A stretch of 64,000 nt of DNA. Origin: Novosphingobium sp. 32-60-15 (GTDB lineage Bacteria; Pseudomonadota; Alphaproteobacteria; Sphingomonadales; Sphingomonadaceae). The notes below the pieces were generated by a model that was not told the DNA's origin, did no database searches, and worked only from the letters and a program-made list of their open reading frames with translations. Positions within the stretch are counted from its first letter, which is position 1; every line of letters begins with the position of its first letter. This document shows, piece after piece, positions 9,381 through 19,464 of the stretch. Location: positions 1-64,000 of the forward strand of contig NZ_NCEN01000012.1 of the NCBI RefSeq assembly GCF_002280675.1, given 5' to 3'. The position numbers and the translations under genes are program-made.

Positions 9381-11330
9381 GTGGGCAAAGCAGTTTATCC
9401 GGTCCCGGCTGAATGGGCAGAGAGCGCGCTGGTTGACGAAGCAGGCTACAACGCCATGTATCGCCAGTCGGTCGAGAACCCTGACGCGTTCTGGGCTGAA
9501 CATGGCAAGCGACTGGACTGGATCAAACCGTTCACCAAGGTCAAGAACACCTCGTTTAACGAAGCTGACTTTGGCATCCGTTGGTTTGAAGATGGCACGC
9601 TGAACCTTTCTGCCAATTGCCTTGACCGCCACCTGGCGACGCGCGGCGACGAAATTGCGATCCTGTGGGAGCCCGATGGCCTTGGCGAACAACACCGCGA
9701 GATTACCTATCGCCAGTTGCACGAAGACGTCTGCCGTTTTGCCAACCTGCTGAAATCGCGCGGGGTTAAGCGGGGTGAGCGGGTGACGCTCTATTTGCCC
9801 ATGGTGCCCGAGGCTGCAGTCGCGATGCTCGCCTGCACCCGCATTGGCGCAATCCATTCCATCGTGTTTGCAGGCTTCAGCCCCGATGCCTTGGCTGGCC
9901 GCATCAGCGATTGCGACAGCCGCGTGGTACTCACCTCGGACGAGGGTTTGCGCGGTGGGCGCAAAGTGCCGCTGAAAGCCAATGTAGACGAAGCGCTGAC
10001 CCATTGCCCCGGCGTGGATACCGTCATCATGCTACGCCGCACGGGTGCAGATGTGGGCTTCGTTGAAGGCCGCGACGTGGATTGGGCAAGCGCTGCCGCA
10101 CAGCAATCTGCCGAATGCGCGCCTGAGGAAATGGGCGCGGAAGACCCGCTGTTCATCCTTTATACCTCTGGCTCCACCGGCAAACCCAAGGGCGTGCTCC
10201 ACACCACCGGCGGCTACGCCGTGTGGGCATCGATGACGCATGAATATGTGTTCGATTACCGACCCGGCCAGATTTACTGGTGCGCGGCTGATATCGGTTG
10301 GGTGACCGGTCATTCCTATGTTGTCTATGGTCCGCTGATGAACGGCGCGACGACGGTGATGTTCGAAGGCGTTCCCAATTTCCCCGATGCCAGCCGCTTC
10401 TGGCAAGTGGTCGACAAATTCAAGGTCGAGATTTTTTATGGCGCCCCCACCGCCCTGCGCGCCCTGATGCGCGAAGGCGATGAATGGGTGAAGAAAACCA
10501 GCCGCGCATCTTTGCGGCTGCTGGGATCGGTGGGCGAGCCGATCAATCCCGAAGCATGGGAGTGGTATCACAAGGTCGTGGGCGATAGCCGGTGCCCGAT
10601 TGTCGATACCTGGTGGCAAACCGAGACCGGCGGCGCGATGATCACCCCCCTGCCCGGCGCGACCGCGCTCAAGCCGGGTTCAGCATCACGTCCCTTCTTT
10701 GGTGTAACGCCTGAACTGGTTGATACAGAAGGCAACTTGCTGGAAGGTGCAACCGATGGCTGTCTGGTTTTGACCGATAGCTGGCCCGGCCAGATGCGTA
10801 GCGTCTGGGGTGATCACGAACGCTTTTTCCAGACTTATTTCAGCACGTTCAAAGGCCAATACTTTACCGGTGACGGCTGTCGTCGTGACGAGGATGGCTA
10901 CTACTGGATTACCGGACGGATCGATGACGTCATCAACGTCTCGGGCCATCGCATGGGCACGGCCGAAATCGAAAGTGCTCTTGTTGCCCACCAGAAGGTT
11001 GCCGAGGCTGCGGTCGTCGGAATGCCGCATGATATCAAGGGGCAAGGCATCTATGCGTTTGTCACCTGCAACGCTGAAGTTGAGCCTGACGAGGCTTTGC
11101 GCAAAGAGCTGATCGCGTGGGTCCGCCATGAAATCGGCCCCATTGCCACGCCTGATGTGATCCAGTTCGCCCCCGGTTTGCCCAAGACCCGTTCGGGCAA
11201 GATCATGCGCCGCATCTTGCGGAAAATCGGCGAGAATGATGTTTCGAACCTTGGCGATACATCAACGCTGGCTGACCCTGGCGTAGTGGACAACCTGCTA
11301 GCCAACAGGCCACATCTGGCGGGCGTCTAG
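9381..11330 (+). CDS. acsA: Acetyl-CoA synthetase
   Basis: The 649-residue protein matches the usual AcsA length and makes acetyl-CoA from acetate, ATP and CoA. It contains the ATP-binding [11 protein letters not shown] near residue 260, the WWQTETGG adenine-binding motif, the hinge [15 protein letters not shown] and the regulatory Lys607 in [11 protein letters not shown], which is acetylated in characterised homologues. GTG 9381 is the start because AGGAG sits 8 bases upstream; the frame stays open farther but no better site is seen. It is transcribed away from the porin-transporter-prpE set and is followed by a response regulator that resembles CrbR, the known activator of acs in other proteobacteria. 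Confidence 0.92.
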   Translation: MGKAVYPVPAEWAESALVDEAGYNAMYRQSVENPDAFWAEHGKRLDWIKPFTKVKNTSFNEADFGIRWFEDGTLNLSANCLDRHLATRGDEIAILWEPDGLGEQHREITYRQLHEDVCRFANLLKSRGVKRGERVTLYLPMVPEAAVAMLACTRIGAIHSIVFAGFSPDALAGRISDCDSRVVLTSDEGLRGGRKVPLKANVDEALTHCPGVDTVIMLRRTGADVGFVEGRDVDWASAAAQQSAECAPEEMGAEDPLFILYTSGSTGKPKGVLHTTGGYAVWASMTHEYVFDYRPGQIYWCAADIGWVTGHSYVVYGPLMNGATTVMFEGVPNFPDASRFWQVVDKFKVEIFYGAPTALRALMREGDEWVKKTSRASLRLLGSVGEPINPEAWEWYHKVVGDSRCPIVDTWWQTETGGAMITPLPGATALKPGSASRPFFGVTPELVDTEGNLLEGATDGCLVLTDSWPGQMRSVWGDHERFFQTYFSTFKGQYFTGDGCRRDEDGYYWITGRIDDVINVSGHRMGTAEIESALVAHQKVAEAAVVGMPHDIKGQGIYAFVTCNAEVEPDEALRKELIAWVRHEIGPIATPDVIQFAPGLPKTRSGKIMRRILRKIGENDVSNLGDTSTLADPGVVDNLLANRPHLAGV

Positions 11331-11350
11331 AGGATATTGGACGGCGTATT

Positions 11351-11396
11351 AAGGGTGTTTGCGGGGGCAAATGCCATGTTGCCCCACAACACCCTT
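11351..11396. repeat. Two-part perfect inverted repeat after acsA
   Basis: AAGGGTGTT at the left pairs exactly with AACACCCTT at the right, and inside it GGGGCAA pairs with TTGCCCC, giving a long stem of 16 pairs with a short internal loop. No T run follows on either strand, so it is not a classical intrinsic terminator. It may act as a transcript-end stabiliser, a Rho-associated end or an operator in front of the regulator gene. Confidence 0.6.
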
Positions 11397-11476
11397 GCCG
11401 TTCCCTGTGTAACCGATACCCTGCAAATCAACAGGCCGTAGTTGATATGCAAAATATCCGGCCTGATCGGAGGGGT

Positions 11477-12103
11477 GTGAACGAAACGATCCTGATCGCC
11501 GATGACCATCCGCTGTTCCGTCAGGCTTTGGCCGTGGCGGTGGCAAGCGCTGCGCCATCTGCGCGCATCATTGAAGCAGGGACGCTGGCGGCGGCTGCCA
11601 AAGCGGCGGCTGAGGCTGATAATCTGGCGCTGATCACGCTCGATCTTAAAATGCCGGGCGCCATCGGTTTTTCAGGCATCGCGCTGCTTCATGCCGAAAA
11701 GCCCGATGTGCCCATTCTGGTAGTGTCGAGCGCGGAAGGCGCGCTGGTGGCCGAAGAGGCACGGGCGTTCGGGGCTGTAGGCTTCTTGCGCAAGGATTCC
11801 GACCTTTCACGGATCGAAGATGCCATCAGACAAGCTCTATACGGCGGTTCGGCCCCCAGGGCTGCTTCCACAGAACCTGTAGAACAAGTGCGGCGCGAGG
11901 TTGCAGGATTGACGCCGACGCAGTTGAAAGTCCTGCTCTGCGTCCTCAACGGCAAATTGAACAAGCAGATCGCCTATGATCTGGGGATGAGCGAGGCGAC
12001 GGTCAAAGCGCATATGACCGCGATCATGCGCAAGCTGGACGTGCAGAACCGCACACAGGCCGCGCTGGTCGCCCGTTCACTCGGGCTTGATCTGGCGATG
12101 TGA
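11477..12103 (+). CDS. LuxR/NarL-family response regulator, CrbR-like
   Basis: About 208 residues from GTG 11477, which follows GGAGGGG closely; ATG 11447 is an alternative adding 10 residues. The receiver domain begins TILIADDHPLFRQAL and has the phospho-acceptor Asp in LITLDLKMPG (Asp56) and Lys in FLRKDSD. A LuxR-type helix-turn-helix follows near residues 145-205, with LNKQIAYDLGMSEATVKAHM. The gene follows acsA and ends 27 bases inside the convergent sensor kinase gene. In Vibrio and Pseudomonas, CrbR/ErdR regulators of this kind activate acs together with a transporter-fused kinase, which is exactly the neighbour here. The regulatory target is inferred. Confidence 0.8.
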   Translation: MNETILIADDHPLFRQALAVAVASAAPSARIIEAGTLAAAAKAAAEADNLALITLDLKMPGAIGFSGIALLHAEKPDVPILVVSSAEGALVAEEARAFGAVGFLRKDSDLSRIEDAIRQALYGGSAPRAASTEPVEQVRREVAGLTPTQLKVLLCVLNGKLNKQIAYDLGMSEATVKAHMTAIMRKLDVQNRTQAALVARSLGLDLAM

Positions 12104-15100
12104 TACCTCGGCCAGAAATGCGCCAATGGCCTGTGGATCGGCAGGCTTCACAAACAAGGCAATCCGCCCCAACCTGACGCGATTGCGCAGTGCCGCGCCA
12201 TTTTCAGCGGTCACTAGCGCTGCGGCCAGCACCGGATTGCGGCTGCGCGCCAGATCAATCAGCCGCAAGCCATCTTCACCATTATCAAGGTGATAATCAG
12301 CCAGCAGCACATCTGCATCGCGCGCCTGTTCAAGCGCCGATGCAATATTGGCCGCACCCGTTGCACTGTGCCCCAGTGCTTCCACCAACGCCATTGTCGC
12401 GGCCACAATCTCTGGCTCGTTATCAACCACCAACACCCGCAGCGTTCGCGGGACATTGAGCGGAGATTTCACAGCCGTGGGCCAAGGAACTGCCACGGCA
12501 TCTTGCAGCGTGTTGCCCTGCCCTGCAGGCAACAGCACGCTGAAGCGGCTGCCCTTCCCTGCCCGCGATGCCAGTTCAATCCGCGCGCCAAGCAACCGTG
12601 CTATCCGCTCGACTATCGCAAGGCCCAACCCAAGCCCTTCGGCCTCAACTTGCCCCAGCCGGGTAAATTCAGCAAAGACATCACGCTGGCGGTCAGCAGG
12701 GATACCCACGCCCGTGTCGTAAACATCGATACGCAGAAATTCGCCGCGGTGCCTGACCCCGATCAGGACCCCGCCATCCACGGTATAGCGCACAGCGTTG
12801 GCAACCAGATTTTGCAGGATGGACCGCAGCAATCCGGGGTCGGTCAAAACCACGCCGGTCAATGGTCCTGTGCGCAGCACCAACCCTTTTTCATTGGCCT
12901 GCGGGCGCATGTTATCTGCAATGTCGGACAGCAGCACGCCAAGCGCGACCGGTTCAGGATTGGGCTGAATGCCGCCTGCGTCCAGCTTGGATATATCAAG
13001 CAAGGCGCGCAGCAGCTCTTCGGCACCGACGATAGACCGGTCAACCCGCGCAGAAAGCGCTTTGGCAGGCCCTGCCAATTGCCGCTCCAACGCAGAATTG
13101 AACAACCGCGCGGCGTGCAAGGGTTGCAGCAGATCATGGCTGGCCGCTGCCAAAAACCGCGTTTTGTCGCGTCCCGCATCGGCCAGACGGTTATTCGCTT
13201 CGCGCAACTCCTGCGTCCTGTCGGCAACACGCTGTTCCAATTCGTCCAGCGTGCGTTTCAGTTCGTCGCGCACCGCCGCGTCATCGGTGATATCGGAGAA
13301 CGATGTCAGATAGCCGCCGCCCGGCATTGGCCCGCCGACCGATTTTATCACTTGGCCATTAGCTTTTACGCGTTCTGATTGATACGCCTTGCGCATGCGC
13401 AAATGGCGCAGCCGCTTTGCCACCTCTTCATCAGGGGTCCAGGCAAAATTGCCGCGCTCCACATTAAACCGGATCAAGTCGGCAATCGGCACACCAATCC
13501 GCACCATGCCCGGCGGATAGCCAAACAGGTCAACATAGCGGCTGTTCCATGCCACCAGATTGAGATCGGCATCGATCACGCTGACACCCGATTGCAAGTT
13601 CTCAAAGGTGGCGGCCAGCAATTGGCGCGAAAAGCGCAGCGATTGACCGCTTTCATCCAGCAGCCGCGTGACCTCTTCAAGGCTCATCCGCCCGCCCGCC
13701 AAGGCTGAAGCCACCAGCGCCCGCGCCGATGAGTTGCCCACTACGCCGGCAATCAATTCCCGCGCCAAACGTGCCGCCGCAGGGTCTACCGGCTGGGCAT
13801 GGCGTGTTTCCGGAAAGGCCTGCGCAGCGCGTTCAGTGCCAACAAACCGGGCGGTAAGCGTTGAAAGATCACCCATATTGCCGATCGGGCGTTTGGGGCT
13901 GACGAACCGTGGCAAGCGCGGGGCCTGGCGTTGCCCGGCGGTGGTCAACGCAAGGACGGCAAGATTGGCCGAAAGGCTCCACAATACGCCATGCACCAAC
14001 GGCGATGCGTGACCAATGCCCAGCAACCGCACGGGATCCATGATCGTGCCGGCAAGCGCATTGGCCCAGCCCAGCGGCAGAATGGGCGGTAGGGCCAATG
14101 TATAGAGCCACAGGCAAAGCCCGGTCAGCAAACTGGCGCGGGCGGCAAGTGCATCACGGCCCGGCGCTGCAACGGCTAGGAGCAGATGCGGCACGAATTG
14201 GGCCATGGCCGCAAACGCCACTAGCCCGATGGACGCCAGCGACCGCGCCGGATCAACCAGCAAGGCCCACAGCAGCGCAAGACCAACCACACCGACAATG
14301 GCGGCGCGCCGAACAGCCAACATCCGCTTACCCAGATCATCCGCCGCACGACCACTTTCACCGCGCAACAAAGCCGGAAAGATCAAGTCATTGGACACCA
14401 TCGTCGCCAACGCCGTGGCATCGACGATAACCATCGCCGCGCCTGAGCTTAACCCCCCGAGCAAGGCCGCAATCGCAATCGCGCTGGCTCCACTGCTTGC
14501 CGGGAGCATGAGGACGAAGCTGTCGGGTGAAGCATCTGCCGGGAGCGCCACAAGCCCGCCAAGCGCGATGGGCATGATCATCAGCGCCATGATGATCACA
14601 TAGAGCGACACACCCCAGCGAGCACGTGGCAGATCACCGGGCGAATGCGCTTCAGCCAGCCCCATATAGAACTGGCGCGGCAGCGCGATGATGGCAAATG
14701 CGGAAATGAGCGCGATGACAAATGTTTCAAGCGTCAGGTGTGATGGTGAAAACTGGTCTGCCAACACCTGTGAGGCACGGCCCAGATCTGCCGATGATGC
14801 GCCTGCGATTACGCTGACTGCAAACGCGCCGACAAGCGCGAGCGCCACAAGTTTTATCAGCGATTCCAGAGCTACGGTAAACACCAGCCCTTCGCTGCGA
14901 CCGGCAATTTCATAGCGCCGCGCCCCGAAAAGGATCGCGAACAGGGCAAGAAAACCGGCCGCCCCCGCCATCACCGGAATGGCCAAATCCCTGCCGGCAA
15001 GCACGGAAACCGCCGTGCCCATCGAACGCAGTTGCAACGCAATGTACGGGACAGTGCCACACAGCGCGATGATGGTGATGAGCCGCGCAACCCCCAGATC

Positions 15101-15436
15101 ATGGCCAAACCGCGCAGCAATGAAATCCGATATCGTCGATGCCCGCTCTTGCTGCACCGCCTCGGCCAATCGCCGCAAAAACCCGGGAGCCAGCAACAGC
15201 AAAGCCACTGGCGCCAGATAGATCGGCAGATAATTCCAACCCTCGGTGACCGCCGTTCCAACCGCACCATAAAACGTCCAGCTTGAACAATACACGCCCA
15301 GCGCCAGCGTATAGGCCCCATGGCGCAAACGCGGATGGGCCTGCAGCGAAGCGGTCCGCCGCTCTGTCCCGTTTGCCACGACAAACAAAACGCCAAGCAG
15401 GCCCAACGCCAGCAAAGCAACCAGGCTAGCGGTCAT
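12077..15436 (-). CDS. Hybrid sensor histidine kinase with SLC5-type transporter domain, CrbS-like
   Basis: A 1119-residue protein. Residues 1 to about 500 form about 13 membrane helices resembling Na+/solute symporters (for example VYCSSWTFYGAVGTAV). After a linker comes a PAS domain around 600-700, a short coiled coil, then HisKA with His in AAASHDLLQPLHAAR and HATPase with NAVRYT, DTGVGIP and GLGLGLAIVERIA. The C-terminus is a receiver with phospho-acceptor Asp in VLLADYHLDNG. This order (transporter, PAS, kinase, receiver) is that of CrbS/MxtR/CbrA-type sensors. Being next to acsA and a LuxR-type regulator argues for the acetate-sensing CrbS group. Whether the transporter domain moves substrate or only senses it is unknown. 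Confidence 0.85.
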   Translation of the reverse strand: MTASLVALLALGLLGVLFVVANGTERRTASLQAHPRLRHGAYTLALGVYCSSWTFYGAVGTAVTEGWNYLPIYLAPVALLLLAPGFLRRLAEAVQQERASTISDFIAARFGHDLGVARLITIIALCGTVPYIALQLRSMGTAVSVLAGRDLAIPVMAGAAGFLALFAILFGARRYEIAGRSEGLVFTVALESLIKLVALALVGAFAVSVIAGASSADLGRASQVLADQFSPSHLTLETFVIALISAFAIIALPRQFYMGLAEAHSPGDLPRARWGVSLYVIIMALMIMPIALGGLVALPADASPDSFVLMLPASSGASAIAIAALLGGLSSGAAMVIVDATALATMVSNDLIFPALLRGESGRAADDLGKRMLAVRRAAIVGVVGLALLWALLVDPARSLASIGLVAFAAMAQFVPHLLLAVAAPGRDALAARASLLTGLCLWLYTLALPPILPLGWANALAGTIMDPVRLLGIGHASPLVHGVLWSLSANLAVLALTTAGQRQAPRLPRFVSPKRPIGNMGDLSTLTARFVGTERAAQAFPETRHAQPVDPAAARLARELIAGVVGNSSARALVASALAGGRMSLEEVTRLLDESGQSLRFSRQLLAATFENLQSGVSVIDADLNLVAWNSRYVDLFGYPPGMVRIGVPIADLIRFNVERGNFAWTPDEEVAKRLRHLRMRKAYQSERVKANGQVIKSVGGPMPGGGYLTSFSDITDDAAVRDELKRTLDELEQRVADRTQELREANNRLADAGRDKTRFLAAASHDLLQPLHAARLFNSALERQLAGPAKALSARVDRSIVGAEELLRALLDISKLDAGGIQPNPEPVALGVLLSDIADNMRPQANEKGLVLRTGPLTGVVLTDPGLLRSILQNLVANAVRYTVDGGVLIGVRHRGEFLRIDVYDTGVGIPADRQRDVFAEFTRLGQVEAEGLGLGLAIVERIARLLGARIELASRAGKGSRFSVLLPAGQGNTLQDAVAVPWPTAVKSPLNVPRTLRVLVVDNEPEIVAATMALVEALGHSATGAANIASALEQARDADVLLADYHLDNGEDGLRLIDLARSRNPVLAAALVTAENGAALRNRVRLGRIALFVKPADPQAIGAFLAEVSHRQIKPE

Positions 15437-15598
15437 GGTCAGGGGTTCTTTGGCGGAGTCATCCGATCAGCATTGCTGCCTCGCCCCAACCGCGCAAGTG
15501 AACAATTCACGAGATTGCAGACCAGCCGCAACGAACCGGGGATAGGCTATCACCTTGCATAACGCTGGATCGGCTCCTCCACGGCCGCCTTCGGGGCG

Positions 15599-17017
15599 CT
15601 ACGACACCCCTAACCAGCCGGCAAGCTTAGGGGTTCGGGGGAGAACAAGGCTTTCAAGAATTGCCACAACCACAAGCGAAGCAGCAAGCAGCGGAAGCAG
15701 GGCAGCCATGATGAGAAGCACAGGCAGCAGCTTCTTCATTGGCCGCTCACTTGGCATCGGCGGCGCACCAAGGCCCTGATCGGGCTTGCGTTTGCGCCAC
15801 ATCACGAACCCGGTCACAGAAAGGGTCGCCAACATCAGCGCGGTCAATACGCCGATCAACTGGTTAACCCAGCCGAACAGCTGTCCTTCATGCCACGCCA
15901 CGCCATATCCGACCACGCGCTCAATGGGGTGGCCATCGGCGAAAGTTTCGCGCGACAGTTCCCGGCCCGTGGACTTGTCCAGTGTGATGGTGGTCCGCAA
16001 GGGGCGATTCTGACTGTCTGAACGCATAGTCCAGTTCTCTTCCCCTTTACGACCGAAGCGCCCCGGCGCGCCGGGCGGTGTGACCATTGCCGGAAAGGCG
16101 AGGCGTTCCTGCTGCGCCAGACGGACAACGTCAGACAAGGTGATGGCAGGATTTTGCCCGGCTTGATTCATGCCGGGCGTGTGGCCATCGCGTGTCATCA
16201 TCGCAGCATGATCGTGTTCGGCATGTTGTGCGTGCTCGTCGGCAGCCGGAGCCGCTCCGCCAATTGTCCAGTCCTGCTTTCCTTTCACCCAACCCATCTC
16301 GGCACGCACGGATTTGAAGGCGCTGCCCCATACATCGGCCCAAGGCAGGCCCGTGATGAGCAGGACCATTGCCAGTCCGGATACCCAGAAGCCGGTCACG
16401 GCATGCATGTCCCGCCATGCTATGCGCGAACCCGCAGAAAAGCGGGGCCACAACACTCCGGCGGCCCCGCGACCGCGCGGCCACCACAAGTAGAGGCCGG
16501 TCAGGATCATCACAATGGCCCAGCTTGCGGCCAGTTCCACCAGCCAGCTTCCCTGTTTGCCCAGCAGGAGTTGGCCATGGATGTCATGAGCGATCTCCAT
16601 GATACGCCATTCGGGATCGATAGCGCCGATGACCTTGCCCTGCGGTGATACGAATACATCGCGCATCGCCTTGTCCTTGCCGCCTCCATCGCCGGGCAAT
16701 CCGATGTGGATCATGGCCGCATCGCCTGGCTCTTTCGGAAGGCGATAGGAATGGAACTTTGCGTCCGGGAACGCGGCAAGGGCAGCGCTGACCTGCGCTT
16801 CCGGCGTTACCGCGCCAGTTGTCGGCAAGCCTTGCCACGCGCGCTCCTCCCAACGTTCTACCTGCAGTTTGAACAGGTAGGCCGCCCCCGTCAGCGACAG
16901 GATCAGAACCATGGGCACAACGAACAGGCCGGCATAGAAATGCCAGCGCCAGATCGTGCGATAGAAGGAGGCCTTTTTCGAGGCAGTGTCAGTGAGGGCT
17001 GAAGAAGGCACGGCCAT
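15599..17017 (-). CDS. PepSY-associated membrane protein, metal-uptake type
   Basis: This 472-residue inner membrane protein has a first helix in YAGLFVVPMVLILSLTG, PepSY-type periplasmic regions, and further helices including LVELAASWAIVMILTGLYLWWPR, the motif of PepSY_TM proteins. Roughly residues 253-285 are a His/Met-rich loop containing HAQHAEHDHAAMM, which suggests metal contact. Start ATG 17017 overlaps by one base the stop of the upstream TonB-dependent receptor gene, so the two are translationally coupled. Family members often help ferric siderophore reduction or release. The metal here is not settled by sequence. Confidence 0.8.
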   Translation of the reverse strand: MAVPSSALTDTASKKASFYRTIWRWHFYAGLFVVPMVLILSLTGAAYLFKLQVERWEERAWQGLPTTGAVTPEAQVSAALAAFPDAKFHSYRLPKEPGDAAMIHIGLPGDGGGKDKAMRDVFVSPQGKVIGAIDPEWRIMEIAHDIHGQLLLGKQGSWLVELAASWAIVMILTGLYLWWPRGRGAAGVLWPRFSAGSRIAWRDMHAVTGFWVSGLAMVLLITGLPWADVWGSAFKSVRAEMGWVKGKQDWTIGGAAPAADEHAQHAEHDHAAMMTRDGHTPGMNQAGQNPAITLSDVVRLAQQERLAFPAMVTPPGAPGRFGRKGEENWTMRSDSQNRPLRTTITLDKSTGRELSRETFADGHPIERVVGYGVAWHEGQLFGWVNQLIGVLTALMLATLSVTGFVMWRKRKPDQGLGAPPMPSERPMKKLLPVLLIMAALLPLLAASLVVVAILESLVLPRTPKLAGWLGVS

Positions 17018-19314
17018 TACCACTTCGTCTTGAGGTCGACCACAAAGGTGCGCTGCGGCAACGGGTGCGCAACATAGGCCTTGTAGTTGAACAGGTTGTC
17101 GATCCCGGCGCTCAGCTCGACATTGTCGAGCACAGCCCACGATAGGCGCGTGTCAAACAGCAGATATTCGCTCTGGAAGCCGAAAGCGCGTCCACGGACC
17201 AGCCCGAACAAGTCGGAGTTGGGCCGCGAGCCATAGCGCCAGCCAAGCGAGGCTTTGACCGGTTTGGCCAGTTGGTAGCGGATATTGCCATTGGCCCGCC
17301 ATTTCGGGATGCGCGGGAATTGCACGCCCTCTGCCGCGGGATTGGCATCGTTGCGGATCGTCTTGGCATTGATCCACGCTACGTTGGCGTCGATGTCGAG
17401 ACCTGGTAGAATGTCGCGGGCTTCTGCGATCAGTTCCAGCCCGTACTGCTCCACTTCGTCCACGTTCTTGTAGCTGGAGATCACCGTTCCAAACTGATTC
17501 AGCCCGTTGAAGCTGAAGATTGCATCGTCGATCATCTGGTAGAATGCGCTGCCGGTCAGGCGCACTTTGCCTGCATCATATCGGACGATCAGGTTGGCGT
17601 CCTTTGACTGCTCGGCCTTCAGGTTCGGATCGAAGCTTTGCGGATCAATGGCCTGCGCGATATCATCAAAGCGCCCCTGGAACAGTTCACCCACCGTCGG
17701 AAAGCGCGTCGCCAACCCGAGGCTTATCTGCACATCAAGGCGCGGTGCCAGCTTGCCCTGCAGGCTGAGCTTGGGGCTGATGCTGTCGTCGCTGCGAGTG
17801 GGATAGCGATCGTCCTTACGCACCCCGGCAAAGGACTTGGCAATGCCGCCATCGAACGCGCTCCAGCGATCATACCGCGCGCCGCCGGTGAGCACCCAGT
17901 CCGCCCCGACCTCGACAGCGTCTTCAAGCCACAGGCCCCACAAGCTGGTCTTGCCATAGGTTGCCGCGGTGAAAACCGGTGACGCTGCCTCGCGCCAATT
18001 GGTGGTCGAGAAAGTCTCGGTCGAGGTTTCATAAAGGTTGGCATTTGCACCGAACGCCACCTTGTGCGCACCAAGGCGCCGCTCGATCACCAGATCGCCG
18101 GTGTACCAACCCGGCGTGTTGCCCAACGTATTGGTGCCCGCGCCGTTCGCAGTGCCCGAGGCGTAGTTGGTCGATGTCCGACCGTCCTGATCGGGAATCC
18201 AGAACCGGGAAAGGTTGAGCGCCACATCCCAGCCCGCCAGCGGACCCGCCAGCTTCAACCCGGCGAGATACTCGGTCCGCTCCGATACTGACAGGGTAAG
18301 CCCCGTCGCGTTCCACGTCTTGCCGCCGAAGGTCACACGCCCCTGATAGACCGGCGCGCCCGTGGTGGCATTGACAAGGAAGCTGCGCGTGTCGGTCAGC
18401 ACCTGTTTGCTCTTCCACATCACACCCAGTGCATCGATGTTCCAGCCACCGGCAGTTTCATAGCCCACGCGCATGCGAACCTGATCTTGCGTGACATCGA
18501 CGGGCGAAGCCGCGCCGAATACCGGCGTGGCCAGACGCTGATCGTCAAACGCACCCGTAACCGCTGTCGCCGCGCCGTTTCCGGTAGCGGCAGTCAACAG
18601 ATTGTAGGTCATCGACTGGCCGGTGTTTTCGAAATGCCGCCCGGACAGCCGGATCGAGAACGGGCCGTCCTTCTGCTTCCAGTTCACACCGCCTTCGAGG
18701 CTGTAGCCCGTGAAAGTCTGGTCGAAGCCATATTCCTTGAACGGCATGATAAAGGTCTGGGCACTGGCATAAGCTGAAGTCTCGGTCGGCTCCTGCGTGG
18801 TCACCGAAATCACGCCGCCCATCGAATTGCCGCCATAGCGGGCAGAATAGGGGCCGTACACAATATCGAACTGGCGCACTTCGGCAGGGCCGACCACATT
18901 CCACTTTGGCGGAAAATCGAAGCGATTGCCCAGAAAGTTGGACACGACAAACCCATCGACCATCACGATCGTTCGTGCCGATTGCACGGTGTTTGCCCCG
19001 CGCATCGCCACCACCGCGTTATCATCACCGGCGAACCGCTTGCGCACGAAAAAATTCGGCGTGTACTTCATCAGGTCTTCGACGTTGATCGCATTGATTG
19101 CATCGAAGCTTTCCTTGCCGAGCGATACCGAAAGCCCGCGCGGCACGACCGTGATCGGGGCATCGGTCTGCCCGACGACAAGAATTGTCGCGCCATTGGT
19201 ATCATCTGCCGAAACCTCATCGGCAGGCGCCTGATTTTGTGTTTCCCCTTCAGCAGCAAACACAGGCGCTGAAACGGCGAGCGCTGCGGTCAGCGCGATC
19301 CATGAACTTCGCAT
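17017..19314 (-). CDS. TonB-dependent outer membrane receptor
   Basis: The 765-residue protein starts at ATG 19314, preceded by AAGGA at good spacing, with a signal peptide ending AAPVFAA-like (SAPVFAAEG). A plug domain follows from about residue 55, containing VEDLMKYTPNFFVRKR, RGANTVQSARTIVMVDG and YGPYSARYGGNSMGGVIS, all typical of plugs. The remainder is a 22-strand type barrel ending in VDLKTKW with an aromatic terminus. It is coupled to a PepSY protein downstream and lies after a DUF2946 gene, a setting typical of iron or copper uptake. I saw no cysteines in the mature region, which argues against an OprC-type copper site. The ligand is unknown. Confidence 0.88.
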   Translation of the reverse strand: MRSSWIALTAALAVSAPVFAAEGETQNQAPADEVSADDTNGATILVVGQTDAPITVVPRGLSVSLGKESFDAINAINVEDLMKYTPNFFVRKRFAGDDNAVVAMRGANTVQSARTIVMVDGFVVSNFLGNRFDFPPKWNVVGPAEVRQFDIVYGPYSARYGGNSMGGVISVTTQEPTETSAYASAQTFIMPFKEYGFDQTFTGYSLEGGVNWKQKDGPFSIRLSGRHFENTGQSMTYNLLTAATGNGAATAVTGAFDDQRLATPVFGAASPVDVTQDQVRMRVGYETAGGWNIDALGVMWKSKQVLTDTRSFLVNATTGAPVYQGRVTFGGKTWNATGLTLSVSERTEYLAGLKLAGPLAGWDVALNLSRFWIPDQDGRTSTNYASGTANGAGTNTLGNTPGWYTGDLVIERRLGAHKVAFGANANLYETSTETFSTTNWREAASPVFTAATYGKTSLWGLWLEDAVEVGADWVLTGGARYDRWSAFDGGIAKSFAGVRKDDRYPTRSDDSISPKLSLQGKLAPRLDVQISLGLATRFPTVGELFQGRFDDIAQAIDPQSFDPNLKAEQSKDANLIVRYDAGKVRLTGSAFYQMIDDAIFSFNGLNQFGTVISSYKNVDEVEQYGLELIAEARDILPGLDIDANVAWINAKTIRNDANPAAEGVQFPRIPKWRANGNIRYQLAKPVKASLGWRYGSRPNSDLFGLVRGRAFGFQSEYLLFDTRLSWAVLDNVELSAGIDNLFNYKAYVAHPLPQRTFVVDLKTKW

Positions 19315-19464
19315 GAAGTCATCCTTGAATATCAAACTGGTCTTGAAGTGTGAAGGATGCGCCACAGCCGCTTTCAGCCAACACCATGCGATCTGTTCCA
19401 GACGCGGCGATTGGCAAGCAGTGACGGCACATGATCTGTTATCCCGGAAAACCGGGTCAGATCT

